From contig OW285191.1 in NCBI GenBank assembly GCA_935421135.1, positions 868,001 to 932,000 of the forward strand: a DNA stretch of 64,000 nt. Direction: 5' to 3'. The stretch comes from Bugulina stolonifera. Its lineage: Eukaryota > Bryozoa > Gymnolaemata > Cheilostomatida > Bugulidae. The stretch's first letter is position 1, and every line of letters starts with the position of its first letter. Below are positions 1 through 8,700 of this stretch, piece by piece. Both the position numbers and the translations under genes were made by a program. The notes under the pieces are model-generated. The model was given only the letters and a program-made list of their open reading frames with translations, was not told the origin of the DNA and did no database searches.

Positions 1-354
1 CTGTTCCGCGGAACCCAGTCTAAAGAGCAAACCCCGCGCCCCGCCCTCGCCCCGTCCCACGGCTCGGGCGAGGAGGCGCGCGTACGCGCGCGCCCCCCCG
101 CCCCGCGAACCCCACCCGTCCTCCCTCCACCCGTCCCCGCCCCTCCCCACCCCTCCCCACCCCTCCCCTCTGCCTCGCCCTCCGCCTCGCGGCGGTTCTC
201 GTTTGCGAGTCCAGCCGTGGCCCCACGCCGCCCTCCCCCCGCCCATCCCCCGCCCCTCCCCCGCCCTCCCGCCCCAACGACCCGTCGCGGCCCTCGCGGG
301 CGGACTGTCGGCTGGAGTAGGGTGAAGCGAAGGAAAATACGGGTTAGAGTAATG
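1..354 (+). repeat. Left terminal inverted repeat of element 1 (partial)
   Basis: GC-rich, pyrimidine-rich sequence that is the reverse complement of 11603-11941. It is about 15 bp longer than the right arm because of an insertion near 110-125 (a repeated CCCACCCGTCCTCC-type block). Homology stops at 354, after GGGTTAGAGTAATG. The arms differ by this indel and several substitutions, so they have diverged since insertion. ORFs here are low-complexity Pro/Arg or Gly/Arg and are not genes. Confidence 0.9.
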
Positions 355-398
355 ATAGGCTACACCCGTGCGGAGTGCCCGTGCAGAGTTTACGACGC

Positions 399-412
399 TG
401 ACTATACTACTA
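399..412 (+). other. Internal copy of the element end motif
   Basis: CTGACTATACTACT here matches the right-terminal 14 bp of elements 1 and 2 and has the same orientation as a right end. It lies 45 bp inside the left TIR of element 1, where no terminus is expected. It may be a relic end of another copy or a product of recombination between elements. Confidence 0.6.
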
Positions 413-748
413 TAAGAAACTTACCGAGTGGTGGTGGTGCTTCCGGATGATTTCTTCGCCGGGGACTGTTGAGACTGAACTGGTCGGGGTGACACCGCAC
501 TCGCGCGCTCCTCCGTTCGAGCGCCCCCGGACCTTCGATGAAAGACTCGCGCCTTAACCCTCATTTCCCCCGGACCCTCCCCTAGGGAAATCGCCCGTCC
601 CCGTGACGAGCGGCGAGGGAAAGTGAAGGCGGTGGCTCTTCCACGCTTCAAACCGTAGACTTCGCGAGGAAGTTAGCCGACGACATCATCGCTCGGATGG
701 GTAGAAATAGAAATAGATAAACGGGATAGATGGATGCTTGTCTTCTCA

Positions 749-752
749 TCGC

Positions 753-788
<36 letters not shown>
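749..788. repeat. CAT trinucleotide microsatellite
   Basis: Uninterrupted ATC/CAT triplets, about 13 units. On the minus strand it reads as a poly-Met run in a short spurious ORF. Confidence 0.95.
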
Positions 789-792
<4 letters not shown>

Positions 793-1048
793 CAAATAGA
801 CCCGCCTCTACGATGATGTCGTTGACTCGCCACCAATTTCTTTGACCACCGCGTCCACTTTCCCCCGGGTAGCAAACTCCGATAGGGAGAGAGCGCATCG
901 TGCGCGTGCGATGTCACCCCCCACCTACGAATGAAGACAATAGAAGAAATGTGAACTGATAAGGGGTGAGTATGAGCGGAAGCTGCGCTAGTACCGTCTA
1001 CCCCTTTGGTTTGGAGAGGTAAATGGTTTTTAATGTATTAGCTAGTGT

Positions 1049-1054
1049 TTTATT
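1049..1054 (-). terminator. Candidate polyadenylation signal of polymerase gene
   Basis: TTTATT on the plus strand, AATAAA on the minus strand, downstream of the polymerase stop at 1228. Position is reasonable; cleavage-site evidence is absent. Confidence 0.4.
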
Positions 1055-1227
1055 GCTCAGTTTTAAGGCTACAACCGGTAAACCCTCCGTTTTGAGGACG
1101 GAGACCCTTTACAATAGAGAGTGAATGTGAAAAAAATTATACGGGTATATGTACAAGGGTTATGATGCACTGTTCGTTTACTTTCCAGTTTATCGAATGA
1201 AGTAGTCTCATCTCCGAGAAATCAGTA

Positions 1228-4200
1228 CTAGCATTCTATAGGACTCGTACTCACCCCGTCTTCTGCAACCTTCCGCTTACCATAGAAGTAGGTGAGTCCG
1301 GTCTTTAGCTGGGTGTAGCTATACGTTTGGTTTCCTCTTCTGATAAAACCCCGATTGTCCCCTCTCACCGACTCCCCTGTCCTGAGCACGGAGAGGAACT
1401 TCTCTTTGGTTAGGGCGTTTCCTCTTTTGTTTAGTCCTTTGCTGCTATACTTGCTATCACCATCAGCGGACCAGCAAAAGTATGTTTTTGAGTTGAGCGC
1501 GATGACCCCCTCCCCCCGAAACTCCTCCTTAAACAGGCCGGGGGTTCGTGTTTCGTATCGTTGCACCTTCTCACAACATTCCCTCATCTCCCACTCTTGG
1601 CCGAGCACCTTGGTCGTGATAAAGTCTCCCTTGTGCCTATCGCAGAAGGGTCTGGGAAACCATCTACCATATTCTCTGTAGAACTCTTCTTTTTTATCTT
1701 TTCGGATGACCTCATCTATACTACGAGCACTCAGAGCCATGTAAGCGCTATCCGTGTCCATTTCTACGTACTCAAAGTCCTCTCTGCTGACGAATCTGTG
1801 AAAATAAAACGAACGGGTTGTAGGGGGGGGGGGGGTGGGGGTTGACACCAAAGAATAAATAGAGAAGGATTTGATAAAATCTTTGTATAGTCTAGTTCTA
1901 CTTACCTATCCATAAAGTCGTAGTAGAATTCTAGCATTCTCAACTTGGCTCTCTGGAGGATAACGAATCCTACGACAGATGGAACATCCATTCGAATCTA
2001 AAAGAAAGAAAGAGAGAGAGAGAGTTTACCCTACCACTCAGAAAAAGTTTCGTCAAATCAAGAATCAAAATAAAAAAAAAAGATTGTCAACACTTGCCTT
2101 TTTCTTGTGAAGCTCTATCTCAAAGTAGTTTTCATCAACTTCGTTGAGACTAGAAAAGTGCCTACTCCTCACTTTGACAGCCGCCTCCTCTACTGTCTCC
2201 ACATACTTGACAGTCTTATGTTTCTCTTTATTTGTTATAGTCTTTCCGTAGGCTGAATTCCCAACGAGCTTGCTGGTGCTGGCCAAGAGGGCCAGGTCGG
2301 GGTTCACATCCCCACCTCTTCTTGCGTCTGAGACCGAAGAACCAAAGTCTTTGTAGATGGCTCGTGGGATAAAGTGAACAAACTGATAGATCCTGGTAAT
2401 TATCAAACCTTGATCTAGATACCATCTAGCCAGATCGGAGAGTAGTGTGATTCGCTCGCCAAAAAGACTCCCCACGAGCATTCGCTGAGGTCTCTTCAAG
2501 AATCCGTTCTGTTCGGCAAAAGCGCGCATGTGTTCGCTAAGGTGTTCTCTTCCCACGTTTATATTCTTGAAAATAGGTGCCATCTCAGAGAACTTCGCTT
2601 TTAGCTCTTCGGGTACGGAAATGTCACACTCCACTAAACCATAGTACTCTCCACTACGAATGTTATTGATTATCTTATCGAGGTTGACGTAACCCCTCTC
2701 CGGATAGAGAGAAGAAAAGAAGATGGCGAGAAATGTCCTAACTTCTACATCCGAACGAACTCGCGCTTCCCACTCACACTGCCGAGTGGTGATGAGCTTA
2801 TAGCCTAGAGCCTTGATGTAATCTTCTTTCCTTGCAGTGTCCACCCGGAGCTCTTCATTCGTCATGTTTCTGACACCTTTTCCGTTCCCTCCTAGCTCGC
2901 ACTCGTGCCCATGCCAGTAGCAACCGTGGAATTGGTACACCGTCCGACTCTGTTCGCTATAACCATCCACTGGTAGGTTGTGACAGCCTATCCTCATTTC
3001 TCCTCCATTCTGTTGGTGAAGGATGACCTCTCCTCTCTTCCACGATTGGAACTCTAACCAACCATGCGCCACTTTGCTGAACTTTTTAATAGGTTCTAGA
3101 GCAAAGCCTCGGCTCTCTAGCCTCCGCCTGGGATAACCCGTAGGCATATTCCCCATCATACAGTATAGGTAGAGGGCGTTGGCATCAACTCCCAGAATGG
3201 ACCTACAGGGTTTTGCGGATGTGCCATACATCTTCTCTCGAATAGAGGTCACTCCAACTTCATGATGTCTGTGAAAGATAATGCTTGGCCCTCCCACGAG
3301 GTTATCGCGAAGAGTATGGTACAGACTTTTGCTCTCCTCATTGAACAGACATATGGGTTGCGAGTTGCAAAGTTCGTCTCGGAGAGACATTAACCTATGC
3401 AGCGGAAGAGCGGCTTGTGGAGGAGAGTAGCCATAAGGTCGGGCCTCCACCTCCATAAACAACCATCTGATAGCCAAGCCTGGAAGCGAGATTGCGGATT
3501 TCAACATGTCAATACCCTTTTGTCGATAGATAGAGCTCTGACGTGCAATGGCCTCGATGAATGGGGCCACATCGAGGTTGTTGTACCAGATGAGAAAATC
3601 CCTGAACGTTTCCATGTTCTCTCTTTCCCACACGACCTGACAGTGGTGATAATCTTGCTCACTCAATTCTTGCTGAGTCAGCGAGTTGAAAAAACTCTCT
3701 CGGGGAGGGAGTCCATAATAATCCAACCTTCTCAGGGAATCTACCCAGTCGTAAGGAAAGAATCCCTTACTCTCTGACACACCAAATGCCTTCAAGTATT
3801 TGGAGTAGTTGAAGCCCGGTGCGATAAAGTTGCATATGTCAAGGAACCTAAAACGTCTACTCTCCACGCAGGACATACTGTTAACACGCTTAACGATGAA
3901 GACAAAATCTTCTCCCTCCTCCTCTTGTAGAGAGCGAAGCAAAGGTCCCTTTAGTATATTTAGGTCATACTTTTGTGAGTTGAAACCAACCACCGGAACG
4001 CTGGAGATGTGCTGTTCTAACTCTCTTTCTAATCCGGAGAGACCGGACTTCACCCTGTAAGTCGAGACGTTAGAGAACTTTTCGTCAGCAAAGGCTTCTT
4101 CTCTATCCGCCCGATCCGCAAGGAAAGTAGAGAGTCGCTTGCGTACATCCCGGAATCTTTCTCCGAACAAATCTCCTGCCACGTCAGCAATCTTTGCTAT

Positions 4201-5352
4201 GTATTGGACGAATTGACGAATGCACTTCGTTCCATCCTTGCTGTCGACACTCCTCACAAAACACTTGGCCTGCTCAAACCCCGGGACGTTAGAACATACA
4301 GATATGCTCAGTAACTCGTGTCTTGCACTAAAAGTCATTGTGGAGGTGTTAGTTTGTAGGTTGTCTTTTGGCATGAAGCATTCAATATCATAGGTGATAT
4401 AGTAGGGGTAGTATAAGAGGTCGGGGTTCACCACCTCTATTCCCGCCACTCGCTTGAGTTTTGTGAATATGGTTGGTGGGGGTCCAAACGTTCCACCAGG
4501 GAAAACAAACACCGATGCTTCCTCTGGCGAGCACTTATGTCGCCGTAGGCTGGACAAACGTGTGAAAGCGCCATCGCACAACTTGCAGGTGAAACATCTG
4601 GCAAACGAATCAACATTCTTTATCCAGCTGAAGTGTTTTTCGTACATGTTGACAAAGAGTTTACGGGCTTTGTTTCGTGCCCCAGATGACCAAACTATCG
4701 GAGCTACCCCCTCATCAGTTAGGCAGAAGACTATTATAGATATGTCAAAATGATCTTCCAAAGCCAGCAGATCACTCGCGCCCACCCCGGGAAAGTCTGA
4801 CAAAGTTGATGAGGGTGGGGAAGAAGATCTAGATTGTCTCATGTATTGTTTAAACAAGCGATGTGTTGTGGTCTGAGAGGGGCGATGACAGCAACATCCC
4901 TTCTTTGGGTCGCAGTTACAGTCATACATCATGGCCAAACATCTAAAGAAACACAATTTGTCTGGGTAGGGACGGGCACCTCCTCTGGCCCAAAAGTCTA
5001 CATCTAGTGCTATCACATGTCGGTTGTTAAGTATGTAGTCTGGGAGTTTGCTCACTACACCACCCACCTTGCCAATCTCTAGGAGTTTATAGATGTAGAA
5101 TGTCAAATTTGCAATGTGACGTAAAACCCAAGCGGTGTTCGGTCTCCTTTGTGCTGACCTCTCTCTCAAGTCGAGCTCCTGCACAGATTCGCAAAACTCT
5201 CTCATCTCATTCTCTGCTCTGATCAGTCTTGGCTTGGGGAAGAACGCGGCATTGTTGCTTGATGAGTGAAAGTAGCGCAACTCTCCACTGGTCTTATGCT
5301 CGAGGATGACTCCAGCGCTACAGTTAATCTTCACAGTACAAGGTACTCTCTT
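1228..5352 (-). CDS. Protein-primed family-B DNA polymerase (Polinton type), three exons
   Basis: Replicates the element DNA by protein priming. Exons are 5352-2098, 1997-1906 and 1795-1228. Exon joins keep the frame (phase 0, then phase 2), with polypyrimidine acceptors and an AG|GCAAGT donor for intron 1, a GC-AG intron. Order of motifs: Cys-rich N-terminal region with a CKLC...HKC finger-like motif; ExoI YDIECF (about 4400-4380); ExoII FNSQKYD (about 3985); ExoIII YNNLDV (about 3575); motif A DANALYLY (about 3190); an endonuclease-like FHGCYWHGHEC insert; motif B KLVGNSAYGK (about 2265); motif C EMDTDSAY (about 1755); a KxSSKG motif (about 1445). The C-terminus YFYGKRKVAEDGVSTSP resembles family ends. 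All catalytic acids are present. An in-frame TGA (5355-5353) separates this ORF from the zinc-finger exon. The first ATG after it is at 5205, giving about 1255 residues. Confidence 0.92.
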
Positions 5353-5780
5353 TCACATCGCTCTCAATTTAGTCCACACCTCTTCATCTCCTTCATCTTC
5401 ACATTCCCCTCTCCACACTCGAACGTTGAGAATGTCTTCTACAGGACGAGAGTGTATTGTGGACCTGATCGAACTCCAATAGCGGGCTAGTAGCACCCCC
5501 ATCTCATCCCCCTCTTCAGCTGTTGGAGGTTTGGACCAGAAAACATCATCAAACTTCTCTGCATCCCCCTCATCTTTTTCCGCCTTGGCCTCGCTATGAA
5601 ATCGTCTCATGTGATGACCTAGCTTTCTCCTCCCATCAAAACATCCGCCACAAACCGGGCACTTGTGTGGGTGAGCCTGCGCATGCATTCTCTTCGTGTG
5701 CCTGTCTAGAGAAAACGCTGTTTTGAGAACCAGACCGCATAGTTGACAGGTGTGCTCGGCCTGACGAGAGCTCTCCCCCC
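5353..5780 (-). CDS. C2H2 zinc-finger exon upstream of and in frame with polymerase
   Basis: The minus-strand reading frame opens after a TTTTTATAG acceptor-like site (AG at 5782-5781). It encodes two C2H2 fingers with C-x2-C-x12-H-x4-H spacing (TCQLCG...RMH and CPVCGG...RFH), then about 80 charged residues, ending at TGA 5355-5353. The polymerase frame continues in the same phase directly after this TGA. It may therefore be the true N-terminal part of the polymerase gene, now interrupted by one stop (a CGA-to-TGA change would explain it), or a separate small DNA-binding protein. The 5' exon carrying the start codon was not found; an ATG at 6156 on the minus strand is a possible but phase-mismatched start. 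Role in DNA binding is inferred from the fingers alone. Confidence 0.65.
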
Positions 5781-6126
5781 CTATAAAAATACAAAATAGT
5801 AGGGTGTAAGTTATTCTTTTACCTCATACTACTATTAGCAATCCACAATTGTTACCAACTACCTCATTTAGCACTAACCTTTTTTACTTGTTGACATCTC
5901 TGATCAGGTGCTGACTAGTAGGTAAGTGTCTCTGTTTAGTCTCCCTATAAAAAATATATAGTAGTAGGGTGTAAGTTAATTTTTTTTGTTTTTGGCTCAA
6001 TAGCGTTATATACAATAGACACTTCACAATTGCTGCCGATTACCCTATTTAGCACTAACCTTATGTTGTACTTGTTGACATCTCTGATCAGGCGCTGACT
6101 AGTAGGTAGCTGTCTCTGTTTACTCT
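5779..6126. repeat. Two-copy direct repeat, about 165 and 183 bp
   Basis: Copy 1 (5779-5943) and copy 2 (5944-6126) both begin CCCTATAAAAA, share TAGTAGGGTGTAAGTTA, ATTTAGCACTAACCTT, CTTGTTGACATCTCTGATCAGG and GCTGACTAGTAGGTA, and end TGTCTCTGTTTA. They diverge moderately; copy 2 has a 20-bp insertion. They lie in the 5' untranslated or intronic part of the minus-strand transcription unit. Confidence 0.85.
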
Positions 6127-6181
6127 CACTCTGTTGACTAGAGGCTGATTGTTCATACTGCTAGAGTGAGAAACTCATACC

Positions 6182-6188
6182 TTAAATA
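6182..6188 (-). promoter_or_regulatory. TATA-like box for minus-strand polymerase unit
   Basis: On the minus strand the sequence reads CTATTTAAGG, just outside the 31-bp array and upstream of the zinc-finger exon. It mirrors the TATA box of the divergent plus gene on the other side of the array. Position and motif only. Confidence 0.4.
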
Positions 6189-6238
6189 GTAGTATTCAGT
6201 GGGCGGAGTCTAACCATTTCCCCACCCTTGGCAATACC

Positions 6239-7080
6239 ACCCCGATGTGAATCCGAAGCCTCCCGATGTGAATCCGAAGCCTCCCGATGTGAATCCGAAG
6301 CCTCCCGATGCACCCCGATGTGAATCCGAAGCCTCCCGATGTGAATCCGAAGCCTCCCGATGCACCCCGATGTGAATCCGAAGCTTCCCGATGCATCCCG
6401 ATGTGAATCCGAAGCTTCCCGATGCATCCCGATGTGATTCCGAAGCCTCCCGATGCATCCCGATGTGAATCCGAAGCCTCCCGATGCATCCCGATGTGAA
6501 TCCGAAGCTTCCCGATGCATCCCGATGTGATTCCGAAGCTTCCCGATGCATCCCGATGTGAATCCGATGCATCCCGATGCACCCCGATGTGAATTGACAC
6601 ATCGGGACACATCGGGATGCATCGGGAAGCTTCGGAATCACATCGGGATGCATCGGGAAGCTTCGGAATCACATCGGGATGCATCGGGAAGCTTCGGAAT
6701 CACATCGGGATGCATCGGGAAGCTTCGGATTCACATCGGGATGCATCGGGAAGCTTCGGATTCACATCGGGATGCATCGGGAAGCTTCGGAATCACATCG
6801 GGATGCATCGGGAAGCTTCGGATACACATCGGGATGCATCGGGAAGCTTCGGAATCACATCGGGATGCATCGGGAAGCTTCGGATTCACATCGGGATGCA
6901 TCGGGAGGCTTCGGATTCACATCGGGGTGCATCGGGAGGCTTCGGATTCACATCGGGATGCATCGGGAGGCTTCGGATTCACATCGGGATGCATCGGGAG
7001 GCTTCGGATTCACATCGGGAGGCTTCGGATTCACATCGGGGTGCATCGGGAGGCTTCGGATTCACATCGGGGTGCATCGG
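6239..7080. repeat. 31-bp-period satellite arranged as a giant inverted repeat
   Basis: From 6239 to about 6597 the unit reads CCCGATGTGAATCCGAAGC on the plus strand; from about 6600 to 7080 the reverse complement, ACATCGGGATGCATCGGGAAGCTTCGGAATC-type units, follows. The period is 31 bp (for example CTTCGG at 6661 and 6692), with shortened units near both outer ends. The arms are about 355 and 480 bp and can fold into a long hairpin around 6598. The block lies exactly between the divergent polymerase and plus-strand genes. Open frames across it (His/Arg/Ser/Gly-rich on both strands) are a by-product of the repeat, since three copies of a 31-bp unit span all frames. Confidence 0.97.
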
Positions 7081-7131
7081 GTCACATTGGGATTGGATAA
7101 AAAAAAAGGGAGGAGTCAAGAAATGAGCAGT

Positions 7132-7140
7132 TGTATAAAG
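7132..7140 (+). promoter_or_regulatory. TATA box of plus-strand gene of element 1
   Basis: TGTATAAAG lies about 85 bp before the first ATG (7223), with two inverted CCAAT motifs (ATTGG at 7086 and 7092) about 40-50 bp upstream. The transcription start would fall near 7165. The spacing closely matches that of the plus gene in element 2. Confidence 0.6.
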
Positions 7141-7222
7141 GGAGAGTGGGATCACAGTCTCAGCATTCAAAGTTCAGCACATCACTACTGTACAGCTACA
7201 CTACTACAATAGTACATTATCA

Positions 7223-8582
7223 ATGGATACTGACAACATAGTCCAAAACCAAGAAGAGTTATTTGCGGGCTTAACGGACTCACAAATGGATGGAATTATT
7301 GAAGAAGAAGAGTGCAGTTAGAAGAGGAAAGAAGAGGTGGATGCGTTAAAAGAGGCACGGAAGAAGGGGAAAATAATAGGAGTGGGGAGTCTTGCCCGAA
7401 AGGATCTTTCTAACATGGCGGACTCTCCATCCTCCCCGGAGCGGACCTCGGATAGGGGCGAGACCACAACAACCAAGAAGAGGAAGAACCCAAAAGGAGA
7501 TGAAATCTGTGCTAAGAAAAAGAAGAAACCCCAGGTGATTGTAATATCAGATGATGATGATGATGATGGCCACGGAGCCGATACGGCTACGGAAGAAATG
7601 GATGGTGGTGAGACGACGAAGGGAAAAAAAGCTACCAAGTCCCCTTGCAAGGGGAAGAAAAAGAGCGGGGGACTAAGCCTGGAGAAAGCTCGTGCAGTGG
7701 CGGCAACCCTAATGTAAGTAGCCCTATTCGTATATCTATAAATTACCGTACTATCTTTCTCCCGTTTAACCGCTTTGTCGGATCTATATACACCACTTTC
7801 GTTATTGTAGGAGCATGGGAGCGGAGAAGAGGAGCTCTCTGCAGACAACGGTGAAGCTGTCAGAGCTAGAGCCAGGAACTGTGCTAGAAGTGAGTGGAGG
7901 TTCGGTGGTTGAAACGGCATTCGGAAAAGCATTCTTAGCCAGGGCAAGCTATGTGGATGACAAGGGGATGAGACATTGCATCAGCTTTCACACCAACATT
8001 CGTCACGCCATGCCCAAGCTAGCGGATGTCAAAGAAGAGGAGCTAAAGGACCTTACCCTTCCACCTAGGATCATGGTGTACTTGGGACAGCAGGAGACCG
8101 CTAAAGGACAAAACACATTCAATCGTATCGAGAGCGTGTGCTCCCTGCCAGGAGCAGCCATGAAAAAGCTGGCCGGTGACTTGAGAAAGAAGACCTTGGC
8201 CCAGTTGGAAGAATTTTTTCGAGTGCAAACGCTATCTTCATTCCCTGTTGGTTCTGTGCTGGTGGTGACCGCGCTCCGACCCACATACGTCCCAAGATGC
8301 GGTGATGGTGATAATGCGAGCAACTCCATTGCCACCTACGAGTGCCGGATTGGAAACGAAGAAAAAAAGGGAGAGGTCTTCCTTCCGGGACGTCTGGCAG
8401 TTTCGATGAAAGAGCTCCTCCCCTCCGTGATGGTGTACAAGGGACAGAAGACTTCCAAGAGTGGGAGAACATTCTACGATTGTGCCATTCTAGACTCCAT
8501 CCTCGGCGAGCGTCTCCCACTGCACAGTTTTGAGGCAAAAACTTTTGTCATTCACACTCATTCGTGTCTACTTATCAATTGA
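7223..8582 (+). CDS. Protein with acidic/basic tail and duplicated beta-rich domain, two exons
   Basis: Exons 7223-7713 and 7811-8582 join across a 97-bp intron (GTAAGT...TTATTGTAG), which completes an ATG codon. A frame opens at ATG 7223 but meets TAG at 7319-7321. The next good start is ATG 7415 (AACATGG), giving 356 residues; the 32-codon piece could be an upstream ORF, or the stop a lesion. The N-terminal part is low complexity: Lys/Arg clusters, a D6 run, GKKKSGG. The C-terminal part holds two copies of one domain: PGTVLEVS...MVYLGQQETAKGQNTFNRIES and VGSVLVVT...MVYKGQKTSKSGRTFYDCAIL, about 100 residues each. This pattern would suit OB-fold single-strand DNA-binding protein and the polymerase neighbour fits, but I do not recognise the family. 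The last 15 residues run into tandem-repeat DNA, so the original C-terminus may be lost. Confidence 0.7.
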
Positions 8583-8700
8583 TTTTATATTATTACTCTC
8601 AAACTCGTGTATCGTTAGCCTTACTCATATTTTTCATAGTCGTATATCGGTTTTTATCGATTGATTTTATATTATTACTCCCAAACGTATTGAAAATTAA
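8577..8700. repeat. 105-bp tandem repeat, left part (split by insertion)
   Basis: Contains TTGATTTTATATTATTACTC, ACTCGTGTATCGTTAGCCTTACTCATATTTTTCATAGTCGTATATC and CAAACGTATTGAAAATTAA. The same blocks recur three times at 11311-11600. The nested element at 8701-11310 separates the two halves. Confidence 0.9.

Larger units (their letters stand above)
413..1227. other. No gene seen; CAT microsatellite and 3' flank of polymerase gene
   Basis: Mixed-composition sequence without a convincing ORF or splice-linked exon. It holds a CAT trinucleotide run at about 749-788. On the minus strand an AATAAA lies at 1054-1049, about 175 nt past the polymerase stop codon, and is a candidate polyadenylation signal. 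Confidence 0.5.

Noticed and set aside
20..651. Short Gly/Arg and Pro/Arg ORFs in the left TIR of element 1
   Set aside because: Low-complexity GC-rich TIR sequence, mirrored at 11605-12126 in the right arm.
648..917. Minus-strand ORF with a run of Met
   Set aside because: The Met run is a CAT microsatellite; the rest shows no domain or splice context.
413..1227. Ribosomal RNA or additional Polinton gene next to the left TIR
   Set aside because: No rRNA-like block, no ORF with Polinton integrase, ATPase, protease or capsid features was found on either strand.
6182..7212. Six overlapping His/Arg/Ser/Gly-rich ORFs of 146-184 codons
   Set aside because: Products of the 31-bp array read in every frame. 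They share the same text on both strands.
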